Part shown: positions 52,307 through 61,166 of the stretch, one piece after another | Numbering within the stretch: position 1 is the first letter of the stretch | Layout of the letters: each line of letters opens with the position of its first letter | Origin: Paenibacillus sp. FSL R5-0912 | GTDB taxonomy: Bacteria; Bacillota; Bacilli; Paenibacillales; Paenibacillaceae | Reading direction: 5' to 3' | NCBI RefSeq assembly: GCF_000758605.1 | Contig: NZ_CP009282.1 | Span: 2,232,001-2,296,000, forward strand | Length of the DNA stretch: 64,000 bases | Translations under genes and position numbers: made by a program | The notes under the pieces: model-generated | Told to the model about the DNA's origin: nothing | Database searches by the model: none | What the model saw: only the letters and a program-made list of their open reading frames with translations

Positions 52307-53853
52307 AGTACTATAGGCGAATCATTCTCTAAATCAATTCGAGCTGTAACATCATAGACAAGGTCAGGACCAATTTCAATTCGTTCAAACAAATACAATA
52401 AAAGTCTTCGAAGGCGCGGATCAATTTCTCCAGTGTACTCCGCCAAAATAGTAGTTGCCAGTAAATTTTTCATGAGTAGAAAATCAGATTCAACGTTCTC
52501 AATATAAGAAATCTTTAGTTTCTTCTCATTGATCAATATCTGTGAATTATTAATTTTCTCCTTAAGTAAGATGCGATATCTTAAAAAGCTGTTTTTTAAT
52601 TCTTGTGGTTTATTGGAGTCTAAGGAATGTAATTCGACTTCCGTTCGTCGTATTTGTAAAGTGAATTCTTCTATTGTTATTTCAAGCTCTTTTATTTGTT
52701 GACTTAATTTATCAACTTTTTGCTTTAGGTTGACAAGTATCTCCTCATGTATGTCCTTATGTTGAGTAGAGAGATATTTTATTAATACTGCGGACATTTC
52801 TTCCTCAATAAATTTTTCATGAACCTTATTCTTTTCGAGTCTAAGGCTGCATGCTTTATTCTCGCAATAGTAAATTGAGTTTCCATTTGGATTACCGTGG
52901 TACTTGTTCTTCTGATTTTTACTTTTTAAAGGCATTTTGCAATTTTTGCAAAACAGAATGTCACGCAGGAAGAAGGGGGTTTTGAAATTTTTCGGAGATA
53001 CATTACCTTTTCTTTTTGAACGATATGTTTCATAACAATATTCCCACACTTCATATCGAATAAATGGTGTTATTCTTTCACAGTATCCCATAATCCACTC
53101 TTCTTTGTCTGTAAGTTGTCTGTGGCTGTTAGGACGAAAACGCTTTGCCGTTAGATACCCCGCATAAAATGGGTTTGTAATAATTAGTTTTACATCATCT
53201 TTAGTCCAATCTCGACCATGAAAACTTTTTTTCTCTAAAGACAAGGCTATTGAGTGGAAGCCTTCTCCTTCTTGATACTTCTGAAATATATCATCGACAA
53301 TATTTTTTTCATTTGGTAGGACCTTAAAGGTATACTCATCAGGTGAAAATTCATATCCGAAAGGAAGCTTACCACCACGATAAATACCTTCTTTAATCTT
53401 TTTATAGTGGTTATCTTCGGTACGCTGCCTAATGGCGTCGGCTTCATATTTACTGTAACCGTCTTTCAATAATTCTCCAAGAAGATCACCTGAGTTATAC
53501 AAATCTCTAGTGGAACACATCACTACTGGGATTTTCTTGCTGTTGAAAAATCCTCTGATTTTTTGATGTTCCATTGCGTTTCTTGCTAGCCGAGTGTGAT
53601 CGTAAATTAAAACAAAGTCAATTTCAGCAGTTTCAAGGTAGGTCAACAGCGCTGTAAGGCCTTTGCGTTTTGCCATATTTTTCTTAACAGCGGAAACACC
53701 TATATCCACAAATTCTTTAATAATTTCACAGCCGAATTCTTTCGCTAATTCATTGGCCCAGTGAAGTTGAGTATCAATCGTTTGTTCTTCGGTTGAATGG
53801 CGACCATAAAATGCCCCTTTTTTTCCTGGCAGTAGGACATTATGAATATTCAA
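52288..53853 (-). CDS. Large serine recombinase 2
   Basis: The start is TTG 53853, 7-8 bases from GGAGGAG. The 521-aa protein has the catalytic pattern FYGRHSTEEQ (nucleophile about S20) and LIYDHTRLARNAMEHQ. A recombinase domain follows (KLPFGYEF onward), then a zinc ribbon (ILFCKNCKMPL...YYCENKACSL) and a long coiled coil. It overlaps recombinase 3 by 14 bases, so both are made from one transcript. AT-rich codon use differs from recombinase 1. Confidence 0.92.
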   Translation of the reverse strand: MNIHNVLLPGKKGAFYGRHSTEEQTIDTQLHWANELAKEFGCEIIKEFVDIGVSAVKKNMAKRKGLTALLTYLETAEIDFVLIYDHTRLARNAMEHQKIRGFFNSKKIPVVMCSTRDLYNSGDLLGELLKDGYSKYEADAIRQRTEDNHYKKIKEGIYRGGKLPFGYEFSPDEYTFKVLPNEKNIVDDIFQKYQEGEGFHSIALSLEKKSFHGRDWTKDDVKLIITNPFYAGYLTAKRFRPNSHRQLTDKEEWIMGYCERITPFIRYEVWEYCYETYRSKRKGNVSPKNFKTPFFLRDILFCKNCKMPLKSKNQKNKYHGNPNGNSIYYCENKACSLRLEKNKVHEKFIEEEMSAVLIKYLSTQHKDIHEEILVNLKQKVDKLSQQIKELEITIEEFTLQIRRTEVELHSLDSNKPQELKNSFLRYRILLKEKINNSQILINEKKLKISYIENVESDFLLMKNLLATTILAEYTGEIDPRLRRLLLYLFERIEIGPDLVYDVTARIDLENDSPIVLSGFIT

Positions 53854-55333
53854 TAAAAATCTCCTCCGATCCTTTAATGGGATGTTTCAAATATAGTTTT
53901 AATCCTTCATGGGTAACAAAGGCAGACATAATGATATTGTTAAGTAATTTCAGACGTTCATTATGTGATAAATTCTTTAGTGCATCGGTGAATTTAGATT
54001 TATCTTTGAATAAGTTGATTTGTTCAGGCAACTTCTTAAGTTGTTCTATTGTAAGATATAACTGTTCCTTTTTACCCTTAACATGTTTAAGTTTAAGTTC
54101 TATGGTCACTAGTTTATTTTCTAATCGTGATTTTTCATGAACATTATTTGTTCCCATTAATCTTGTTACATTATGAATAATCTGAGTATTGAATAGAACA
54201 ATGATCTGGTCGAGTCTATTAGATAATATTTTTATTTTATTTACGTTTTCATTGAAAAATTTATTATAAAAATCCTCACCGTATTCGGATAAAAGAGAGA
54301 AAAAATGACAGCAACAATTATCGAGAATTTCCGATTCAACATCATCACTTAGCAATTTGATTTTATGTGCTTTACATTCGTAAACTCCAACCCAAGCCTT
54401 TTTTCGCATACGCATAATAGGTGAGAGTGGTTGTTTGCATTCATCGCAAATAATATAGTTTTCAAGTAAAAATGAACCCATAGGTCTCTTATTACGTGAT
54501 TTCTTAGATTTTATTTTTTTTAAAATTTCTTGTGCTCTGTACCACTCTTCTACGGATAGCAGTGCATAATCTTTACTAGCATAAGTGTGAAGCTTTCCTT
54601 TGAAATTCATTTGACGGATGCCCATATACATGGTATTTGATATCATATCTTCTATTGCCTTCACTTCCCACACTGGGTTGAATTTTTTACTTTCTTTTAA
54701 GCGTAGTCGCTGAATATTATGTTTTTTTAAGTAAATTTTTATGTCGTTTAGAGTAGCGTGCTTTTCACTTAACAATTCAGAATAAATAAACAAAATATCC
54801 TTCTTGGCTTCAGGTGGTACATAGATTTTGCCCGAATCTTTATCCACTAGATATCCATAAGGTAGGACGCCTTTATGTTTCCCTTGCTCAAAGGAAGCAG
54901 ATCTACCTTCACTTATTCGAAGTTTTATTTGCTCCCCTTCATGCTGACAAAGACCAGCCATAATCAATTCATAAAATTCTCCCGTTTCATCGTACCGCAT
55001 GGGAGCTTCATTAGAGGTTGTGAAGTGAACCTGGACGTTATACTTTTTTAATACCGAATAAATTTCCATATACTCTATAACATCACGAGCAAGTCGATCG
55101 CGTTTATAGATAATCAAAGTATTAAATTCACCTTTTTTTATGCCTTCGAGAATCTGGTTGAATTTACGTTTTGTAAGAGGCGTAAGTTTAGCTGAGACAA
55201 ATTCGTCACTGATTTCTTTGTCAATTAACAGCATTTTTTCAGAACAATATTGCATTGCATAGAACTCTTGTGTAGAAACAGAGTCTTCTTGCAAATCAGT
55301 TGAACTGCGATAATAAGCAACGGTTTGAGTCAT
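53840..55333 (-). CDS. Large serine recombinase 3
   Basis: The 497-aa protein begins with AYYRSSTDLQ (nucleophile about S11) and has LIIYKRDRLARDVIEYM. The recombinase domain, a cysteine ribbon (YIICDECKQPL...YECKAHK) and a coiled coil follow. It is the second gene of an operon: 66-aa protein, recombinase 3, recombinase 2. Its ATG overlaps the small gene's stop by 4 bases. Three distinct large serine recombinases in 6 kb is unusual and recalls the girA/girB/girC set of the gin element. Confidence 0.92.
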   Translation of the reverse strand: MTQTVAYYRSSTDLQEDSVSTQEFYAMQYCSEKMLLIDKEISDEFVSAKLTPLTKRKFNQILEGIKKGEFNTLIIYKRDRLARDVIEYMEIYSVLKKYNVQVHFTTSNEAPMRYDETGEFYELIMAGLCQHEGEQIKLRISEGRSASFEQGKHKGVLPYGYLVDKDSGKIYVPPEAKKDILFIYSELLSEKHATLNDIKIYLKKHNIQRLRLKESKKFNPVWEVKAIEDMISNTMYMGIRQMNFKGKLHTYASKDYALLSVEEWYRAQEILKKIKSKKSRNKRPMGSFLLENYIICDECKQPLSPIMRMRKKAWVGVYECKAHKIKLLSDDVESEILDNCCCHFFSLLSEYGEDFYNKFFNENVNKIKILSNRLDQIIVLFNTQIIHNVTRLMGTNNVHEKSRLENKLVTIELKLKHVKGKKEQLYLTIEQLKKLPEQINLFKDKSKFTDALKNLSHNERLKLLNNIIMSAFVTHEGLKLYLKHPIKGSEEIFIEYS

Positions 55334-55530
55334 ATGAATTCATCCTTATATAAGAGATTGTCTTCATAATCATTTATATGATCTTCTGAACACATATTTG
55401 CTGATTTTTGAATAAGCCCATCAGTCAGAATTTCTACGTACAGTTCGAACCATTTCTGAGCTGCTTCAGGATCATGAACATAACTTATCGAACGGATTTT
55501 TAGTTTTTTGTCATTAATAGTTCTCTTCAT
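55330..55530 (-). CDS. 66-aa small protein, DPEAA family, leading the recombinase operon
   Basis: AAAGGAGATAG precedes the ATG. The sequence KIRSISYVHDPEAAQKWFELY shares the YVxDPEAA core with the 51-aa product at 51607. It is translationally coupled to recombinase 3 (ATGA overlap). Its size, charge and location make it a candidate excision (directionality) factor or recombinase modulator. No homology to a known factor can be claimed. Confidence 0.65.
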   Translation of the reverse strand: MKRTINDKKLKIRSISYVHDPEAAQKWFELYVEILTDGLIQKSANMCSEDHINDYEDNLLYKDEFI

Positions 55531-55607
55531 AAACTATCTCCTTTTAAGTGTGGAAAGTGATTACAGAATTTCATAAGGGATAATATGGTCTTTTCTTACA
55601 ATCTTTA

Positions 55608-55641
55608 TTCACATATGTGAATAACAATTTATATACGTGAA
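55608..55641. promoter_or_regulatory. Operator-like pair upstream of the recombinase operon
   Basis: TTCAC-ATAT-GTGAA sits inside the perfect 20-bp palindrome TTATTCACATATGTGAATAA (55605-55624). TTTAT-ATAC-GTGAA starts exactly 20 bases further on. The same motif and spacing occur at 51109-51186 beside the XRE gene. Confidence 0.6.
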
Positions 55642-55898
55642 CATGGCCTCTAAATTCTAAGGAACTGAGAGGAGTTACTACTAAAATGAGAAACCCGAAA
55701 ACAACGATGCCAGCATTGTTGTGAATAGTGATTTTGAGAATGATCAACATAGAAGGACAACAAAATAAATGAACCTGAGATTAATGAAGTACGTCTATAG
55801 AACCTTAATAAAAGCAGAAGGTTTAAGCGAAAGAAACAAATGAATAGTTCGGGGGAAAGAGGTGAATGTAGAAGTCACAGCGTTATGTATTATCGTAA

Positions 55899-55933
55899 AT
55901 ATAAAAGAAGCCAACCACATACGGTTGGCTTCT
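55899..55933 (-). terminator. Minus-strand terminator left of the IS256 insertion
   Basis: On the minus strand AGAAGCCAACC...GGTTGGCTTCT is followed by TTTAT. Before the IS inserted it would have ended transcription of the coiled-coil gene at 57415-57990. The rest of 55642-56050 shows no gene. Confidence 0.6.
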
Positions 55934-56050
55934 AGGGTATTCATTGATCATATACATTTGCCTTAAAGTACAAATTCATCATTTTCACTACAGCGTTTTT
56001 AACAAAAAGGAAGGGGTACAGCATCTATCTCTACATGGAAACTGATTTAT

Positions 56051-57410
56051 GAGTCTGTAAAATAGTTTGTGTAAACTCTCAAACCCATTAAAATGGAAGT
56101 AAGAGAAAGGTTGGGGAGAACACATGGGACTTTGGACAAAACAACAGTTACGGGAATTTATCAAGGAGAATAATTTGGTCTCTGCACAAGATGCACAGAA
56201 CGCCTTAAAGGATCTGTTTGCGGAGACGATTCAAGAGATGCTGGAAGCGGAAATGGATACTCACTTAGGCTACGGCAAGCATGAAGTTAAGGCGAAGCTC
56301 ACACCAAACAGTCGCAACGGAAAGAGCCGTAAAACGGTAGTCAGTGAGTACGGCGAACAGGAGATTGCCATCCCTCGGGATCGACTCGGTGAGTTTGAGC
56401 CTTTGGTGGTCAAGAAGCACCAATCGAATGTAACGGGCATCGAAGAGCAAATCATTGCGCTGTATGCCAAAGGGATCAGCACCAGGGAAATCCAGGATCA
56501 TTTAGGGCAGATGTATGGCATTGAGGTCTCCCCTACGCTCATTTCCAACGTCACGAACAAGATTGTGCCTCTCATTAAAGAATGGCAAAATCGGCCGCTG
56601 CAAGGCGTCTATGCCGTCGTCTATCTGGATGCGATCCACTTCAAGGGTAAGCAGGACGGAGCCATTATTAACAAGGCTGCTTACATGGTTATTGGCATCG
56701 ATCTGGACGGAAACAAAGATGTACTGGGCATGTGGATTGGTGAGAATGAGTCCTCTAAATTCTGGCTCAGCGTGTTAAATGAACTCAAGAATCGTGGAGT
56801 GGGGGATATCCTCATTATCTGCGTAGATAACCTGTCTGGGTTCTCTCAAGCCATTGCAGCCTGCTATCCCCAAACTGAAATCCAGAAGTGCATTATTCAC
56901 CAAATCCGCAGCTCCACGAGGTACGTGTCGTACAAGGATATTAAGAAGGTCACCGCCGATTTAAAGCCCATTTACAAGGCAGCTACGGAAGAAGGTGCCT
57001 TGCTTGAACTCGACCGTTTCGAGGAGGTTTGGGGGGCGAAATATCCACTAATTATCCGTTCTTGGCGGAATAATTGGGACGAGCTCGCTACCTTTTTCAA
57101 GTACCCGCCAGAGATTCGTAAACTCATCTACACCACCAATATGATTGAGAGTTACCACCGACAGCTTCGCAAGGTAACGAAGGGGAAGAGCATCTTTCCT
57201 ACAGATGAAGCCTTGCTGAAAATGCTCTATCTGGCCACCGTGGACGTCACTCGAAAATGGACAGGACGTGTCCAAAACTGGGGCCAAATGCTACTCCAGC
57301 TGTCGGTCTTTTTCCCCGATCGGGTCGGTCAACACTTGCGGTAAATTCGCAACTTCCCCCTCGGGGGAACCTATGCTTAAAAGAGTTTACACAAAATTAT
57401 TGACAGACCC
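56051..57410 (+). mobile_element. Complete IS256-family insertion sequence
   Basis: Terminal inverted repeats of about 29 bp (56051-56079 and 57382-57410) share TGTGTAAACTCT and GTCTGT. The element is flanked by perfect 8-bp direct repeats TGATTTAT at 56043-56050 and 57411-57418, the target duplication size of IS256. It carries one intact transposase gene. The insertion lies at the stop codon of the neighbouring gene; the target duplication preserves that stop. Confidence 0.93.
56124..57344 (+). CDS. IS256-family (mutator-type) transposase
   Basis: The 406-aa transposase has the family's DDE residues in VVYLDAIHFKG, ICVDNLSGFSQAI and TTNMIESYHRQLRKVTKG. The N-terminal DNA-binding region is intact (EMDTHLGYGKHE). 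AGGTTGGGGAGAAC precedes the ATG. The frame is undamaged, so the element may still be active. Confidence 0.95.
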   Translation: MGLWTKQQLREFIKENNLVSAQDAQNALKDLFAETIQEMLEAEMDTHLGYGKHEVKAKLTPNSRNGKSRKTVVSEYGEQEIAIPRDRLGEFEPLVVKKHQSNVTGIEEQIIALYAKGISTREIQDHLGQMYGIEVSPTLISNVTNKIVPLIKEWQNRPLQGVYAVVYLDAIHFKGKQDGAIINKAAYMVIGIDLDGNKDVLGMWIGENESSKFWLSVLNELKNRGVGDILIICVDNLSGFSQAIAACYPQTEIQKCIIHQIRSSTRYVSYKDIKKVTADLKPIYKAATEEGALLELDRFEEVWGAKYPLIIRSWRNNWDELATFFKYPPEIRKLIYTTNMIESYHRQLRKVTKGKSIFPTDEALLKMLYLATVDVTRKWTGRVQNWGQMLLQLSVFFPDRVGQHLR

Positions 57411-57414
57411 TGAT

Positions 57415-57990
57415 TTATTGGGAATTACTAGACTCTGTATTCTCTTCATTTATTTTATTTTCTTTAGCGACCTCCTCTTCGTTGCGATCCATAGATTTAT
57501 GGTCCTGAGGATCAAACTCATTTTCATGTGCACCTTCTTCTACTGTAAAGGTTTTAGTTGTCTTCATATTCTTCGGCGTTCTCGTTTTTCTCGTTTTGGG
57601 CTCTGTTTCATCGGGGCTGCTCAAATTATCTGTCTCATTCTTATTCTTCATTTTTCTTGTGTTTGTTTTCGTTGCTTTACGTATAAGTTGTGCATTATCA
57701 TCTTTAAGTTTTTGGATTTGAAATTTCTGATTTTCGTTGATGCGTTTGAGTTTCTCAACTTCCTGCTGCAATAATTCGTAGTTATGAAGCGATTGTTCGT
57801 ACGATCCAGCCTCATCAATTATCCTTCCTTCATTTTGTGGGGAGAGCTGTTGAAGGTATTGTTGCATTTCCTTAATGGTTTCCTCGAAATAACTATGTAC
57901 TCGTTTTCCAAAGTCGTAATACAGTTTGGCCTGACCTTCTTCGATTTTACTCAGAAATTGTTTTGACGAAATAGGCTCATTGCTTCCCAT
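57415..57990 (-). CDS. Charged coiled-coil protein of unknown function
   Basis: ATG 57990 lies 7 bases after GAGGGGG. The 191-aa protein has a helical N-terminus (SSKQFLSKIEEGQAKLYYDF) and a coiled coil at about 60-105. A long disordered, Lys/Glu/Asn/Thr-rich tail follows. I recognise no domain. The IS256 insertion lies exactly at its 3' end without altering the protein. It is divergent from the membrane Mrr-type nuclease, so the two may be related in function. Confidence 0.6.
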   Translation of the reverse strand: MGSNEPISSKQFLSKIEEGQAKLYYDFGKRVHSYFEETIKEMQQYLQQLSPQNEGRIIDEAGSYEQSLHNYELLQQEVEKLKRINENQKFQIQKLKDDNAQLIRKATKTNTRKMKNKNETDNLSSPDETEPKTRKTRTPKNMKTTKTFTVEEGAHENEFDPQDHKSMDRNEEEVAKENKINEENTESSNSQ

Positions 57991-58118
57991 TGTTAATCCC
58001 CCTCTGTCCAATGATTGGTTTGTTAATATCTATGGCGAAGTCCGCTCAGTTATGTTGTCCGTTGCATCAAATCGGCTATATGTGGGGAATAATACTATCC
58101 CGTTAGGGAGGTATTATA

Positions 58119-58823
58119 ATGGCAAGAAGAAGACGACGCGGCAGATCTTTCAGAAGCAAAAGAGGAAGATCAGAAGTGATTTTGGTATTGATAGCATTTC
58201 TGATCTTAGTAGCATTCAGCATAATAAAAGCTATTGTATCGGCCACTCAAAATATTGAATCGTATTTCTCAGAGCAAACTCCCTTGGTACAAACAGCATT
58301 TATTAGTGTTTTGGTTGGTCTGTGCTTGTTATTCGTTTGGATTATTTTTGAAGTGAAAAATAAAAGAAAGGCGGAACTCATTCGCCTTCAAATAGAACGC
58401 GATCAGGAAGAGAGAAGGCAGATATTACGCAAAAGGAATTTGGAGCATCTGAAGAAAATGTGTCCTTTTGAATTTGAAGAGTATATTGCACGTGTATTTC
58501 GTTGTGCTGGTTTTGACAGCGAGGTAACTAAGCGCACTGGAGATGGAGGCAAAGACATTATACTTCGAAGCAATGGGGAAGTACGATTAGTGGAGTGCAA
58601 AAGATATACAACGACAAAAGTGGGTAGACCAGATATTCAAAAGTTCCACAGTGCGATGATTGATTTCAATGCACTTGAAGGATTCTATATAACAACAGGG
58701 GAGTTCACTAAGCAGGCATTAGAATGTACAGAGAATAAATCAATTCTGACCTTTAACGGCGAACAACTACTGAATCTAATCGAGCAATATGTTGGATTTG
58801 AAAAAGAGGTTCTTGAATATTGA
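58119..58823 (+). CDS. Membrane-anchored Mrr-type restriction endonuclease
   Basis: The 234-aa protein starts with a very Arg-rich segment (MARRRRRGRSFRSKRGR). Two transmembrane helices follow (about 20-42 and 60-80), then a charged linker. The C-terminal Mrr-cat domain has FEEYIARVFRCAGF, TGDGGKDIIL and VECKRY; the D and E-x-K form the PD-(D/E)XK site. Membrane-tethered Mrr-like nucleases are thought to cut incoming DNA at the envelope. GGGAGG precedes the ATG and a terminator hairpin follows the stop. Confidence 0.85.
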   Translation: MARRRRRGRSFRSKRGRSEVILVLIAFLILVAFSIIKAIVSATQNIESYFSEQTPLVQTAFISVLVGLCLLFVWIIFEVKNKRKAELIRLQIERDQEERRQILRKRNLEHLKKMCPFEFEEYIARVFRCAGFDSEVTKRTGDGGKDIILRSNGEVRLVECKRYTTTKVGRPDIQKFHSAMIDFNALEGFYITTGEFTKQALECTENKSILTFNGEQLLNLIEQYVGFEKEVLEY

Positions 58824-58841
58824 GTTCAAGAGCTTCTTTTT
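58805..58841 (+). terminator. Terminator after the Mrr-type gene
   Basis: GAGGTTCTTGAA pairs with TTCAAGAGCTTC across a short loop containing the stop codon, followed by five T. Confidence 0.6.
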
Positions 58842-59083
58842 GTTGTGTGTGGTGATTCCGAGGCATGTATAAAATCTAGCTAAATTAGCTTCTATGAGAT
58901 TGAAACCCCATGGAGTATGATCTCGTTCTCTATTCACCATTATGGACAGCTTTCGTAAATAGCGTCTTAGGTTTCTGGGTTTACCATACAAGTGTACATT
59001 TAGTGAATTGAACTAAATAATGGAGGAATCGCCTCGAATACTGTAGAATATGCTCTCATTCTGATTACACAGGAGTGCTGACA

Positions 59084-60394
59084 ATGGATATTGCCATGTA
59101 TGAGGGGAAGCTTCTAAATATCACATCAGAGCTAAGCAGATATGCAGAAAGTGAAAAAGAGAGGGGAATTGACAAATTCAAAAAAGCTGCCGAGAAAAAG
59201 GCCATGACATGCCCATACTGTCATGAGCAACTGCTGCTTCGGGCTGGAGAAATCCGTGATATTCATTTTGCACATCTTAGCGGTCAGACATGTCAGGAAT
59301 CAAAGGCTTACGATACATACAACAGACAGACGGCTCGTGAAAGCCAGAAGCATACCGTGATTAGAGATATCATTTATAACGAACTGAAGGGGCAGGAATT
59401 GATCCGTTCCGACTTGAAGGTAGAGTACGGTTATAAAGAAAAGGCCATGGAAAAATGGAGTCAATATCCTGACATTTACGTTAACAAGAATGGCCGTGAA
59501 TTTGCAGTCTCAATCCTTACAAATGTGAACCAAATCGGTGATCAAAAAGTGGTTAAGGCGATAAATTCTCGTAATAAATATTTTGCTGACAAAGGGCTTG
59601 AGACGATCTGGTTTGTGGAGGACAGGGAACTGGCGGACGATTATGAGCGTAGAGTGCTACATCTATGGGAAGCTGAGTATGGACTTGTAATCAAGACAGA
59701 AGAGGACCACAAATGGGACAAGCTGCTTCAGGAGTTATACGAGGAGTTTCCAGAATACAATCTCTATACTTTATTTGGTTATAATGCTCACGGTACAATA
59801 AAAAGCGACGTCAGAAGCCTTTATTACGTTCATTCTGTTGGTGATGAAATCACCTTCTCTGTATACCGATTAATCCTGGATCTAATGCGCTCGCCGTATC
59901 GTGCCTTCGCGTTAACCAAAGGATATCGAATGAATATTTCGCAGGCCCTAGTCATTAGGGATGAAATTCTGCTCAGCGATAAGGAGCAAGAGGATAGAGA
60001 CCGAACAGAGTTTGCAAATCAGGTGCTTCTCCAAATTGATGCTATTCAAAGGGAAGCCTCACTTAGGGACCAGCATACTGGTGCCGAAAATAATCAAATG
60101 GAGACAGGGTACAATTATTCAGAATTGACTCGGCAGACGATTAAAGAGGCTGCTGCAACTACAGCCTACTCGTCAGATTTTGATGTAGTAGCATCTATAT
60201 CAAACTTGAAAATTCTGACGATTGCTCCGTATGAAGCAGAATCGCTTTATTGGTTCCTGAAACGGCATAAGGACGAGCTGGGCGATTATGGTTTGACTTG
60301 GCTTGAGGTCAAAAAGTGGGTTCTTTATGCCTTAGGGAGAGTAAATGATCCAAAGATTCGTAAATGGCTTGTTGAAATTGAAGGAATAAGATAA
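59084..60394 (+). CDS. CoiA-like competence/nuclease family protein
   Basis: ATG 59084 lies 8 bases after AGGAG, giving 436 aa. The N-terminal part has the cysteine pair CPYCHE and HFAHLSG typical of CoiA-family zinc-finger regions. A nuclease-like core follows (HTVIRDIIYNELK, then VEYGY and YPDIYVNKNGREFAVSIL). The acidic and E/Q-x-I pattern fits a PD-(D/E)XK fold. True CoiA aids DNA uptake; island members are of unknown function. The C-terminal half is helical without a known domain. Confidence 0.7.
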   Translation: MDIAMYEGKLLNITSELSRYAESEKERGIDKFKKAAEKKAMTCPYCHEQLLLRAGEIRDIHFAHLSGQTCQESKAYDTYNRQTARESQKHTVIRDIIYNELKGQELIRSDLKVEYGYKEKAMEKWSQYPDIYVNKNGREFAVSILTNVNQIGDQKVVKAINSRNKYFADKGLETIWFVEDRELADDYERRVLHLWEAEYGLVIKTEEDHKWDKLLQELYEEFPEYNLYTLFGYNAHGTIKSDVRSLYYVHSVGDEITFSVYRLILDLMRSPYRAFALTKGYRMNISQALVIRDEILLSDKEQEDRDRTEFANQVLLQIDAIQREASLRDQHTGAENNQMETGYNYSELTRQTIKEAAATTAYSSDFDVVASISNLKILTIAPYEAESLYWFLKRHKDELGDYGLTWLEVKKWVLYALGRVNDPKIRKWLVEIEGIR

Positions 60395-60398
60395 TAAA

Positions 60399-60437
60399 AA
60401 TAGCCCAACTACCAAGAACTCTTGTGGTTGGGCTATT
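60399..60437. terminator. Bidirectional terminator
   Basis: AATAGCCCAAC...GTTGGGCTATT with flanking A and T runs separates the CoiA-like gene from the convergent toxin gene. Confidence 0.75.
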
Positions 60438-60756
60438 CGTTGTCAGGATCGATACCCCAAAAAATATAATGCGACAACCCCGTATTGGCAAAGTAACAAG
60501 CATCCACATACACTTCACGAAGATCCTCGTCAATCCTGTATATAATGATCACATTACCGATCAACACCCAGTAGTAACCGTTAAATTCAAAACCAGGGAA
60601 GTCAGAAACTCCATCAGCTTTATATTTCGGCTCATCGGCTAATACAGATTTAGAACGTCTGAAGACGTTCATGGGGTCTACGTTATATTCCTTCATTCGG
60701 GCAAGAGCTACCCGAGCGTAAGTGGTCCAGAGAACCTGGAATCGGTCAGATTTCAT
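60433..60756 (-). CDS. ParE/RelE-like toxin of a toxin-antitoxin pair
   Basis: The 107-aa protein has an N-terminal helical part and a C-terminal beta-sheet core (WVLIGNVIIIYRIDEDLREVYVDACYF) like RelE/ParE folds. GAGG lies 6 bases from the ATG. It overlaps the upstream antitoxin gene by 11 bases. The arrangement (antitoxin first, overlap, toxin about 100 aa) is typical. The exact toxin type (ribosome-dependent nuclease or gyrase poison) is not readable. Confidence 0.65.
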   Translation of the reverse strand: MKSDRFQVLWTTYARVALARMKEYNVDPMNVFRRSKSVLADEPKYKADGVSDFPGFEFNGYYWVLIGNVIIIYRIDEDLREVYVDACYFANTGLSHYIFWGIDPDNE

Positions 60757-61048
60757 TCTGAGCCTCTTTCAGTAATTGTGCAAATTCTTCTTCGCTGTCA
60801 CTGTATGTGGAAATTCCATCCTTACGATCTTTTTGAGCTTGCTGTAGTTGAGACAGAACACCTTCATCTTTGAAAATTACTGTAGTCATTCGCTTCTTCT
60901 GTTCATCAGTAAATGTAGGCTGCCCATCTTTTCTTTGCAGCGTAACGTTGAATCCAAAGTTTTCTTCGATTAGCTGGACCAAATCTTTAAGATCTACGTA
61001 AGATTTTCCCTGAAAACTTTGTTCCAATTGTTCCTTTGAAATGGACAT
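60746..61048 (-). CDS. Putative antitoxin partner
   Basis: ATG 61048 follows AAGGAAGGTGAG, so the longer upstream frame is excluded. The 100-aa acidic protein (MSISKEQLEQSFQGKSYVDL onward, ending SEEEFAQLLKEAQNEI) has an N-terminal helical segment and an acidic C-terminal tail suited to wrap a toxin. It is encoded directly upstream of, and overlapping, the RelE/ParE-like gene. Confidence 0.6.
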   Translation of the reverse strand: MSISKEQLEQSFQGKSYVDLKDLVQLIEENFGFNVTLQRKDGQPTFTDEQKKRMTTVIFKDEGVLSQLQQAQKDRKDGISTYSDSEEEFAQLLKEAQNEI

Positions 61049-61166
61049 TATGCTCACCTTCCTTTCGCTCATTATATCATAAACCAATAGCAATCTTATT
61101 GTGTTAAGATTACATTTATTAACACTTGAATGTCTAATTTTCTAGATCTAAAGGGGGCCAATTTGT

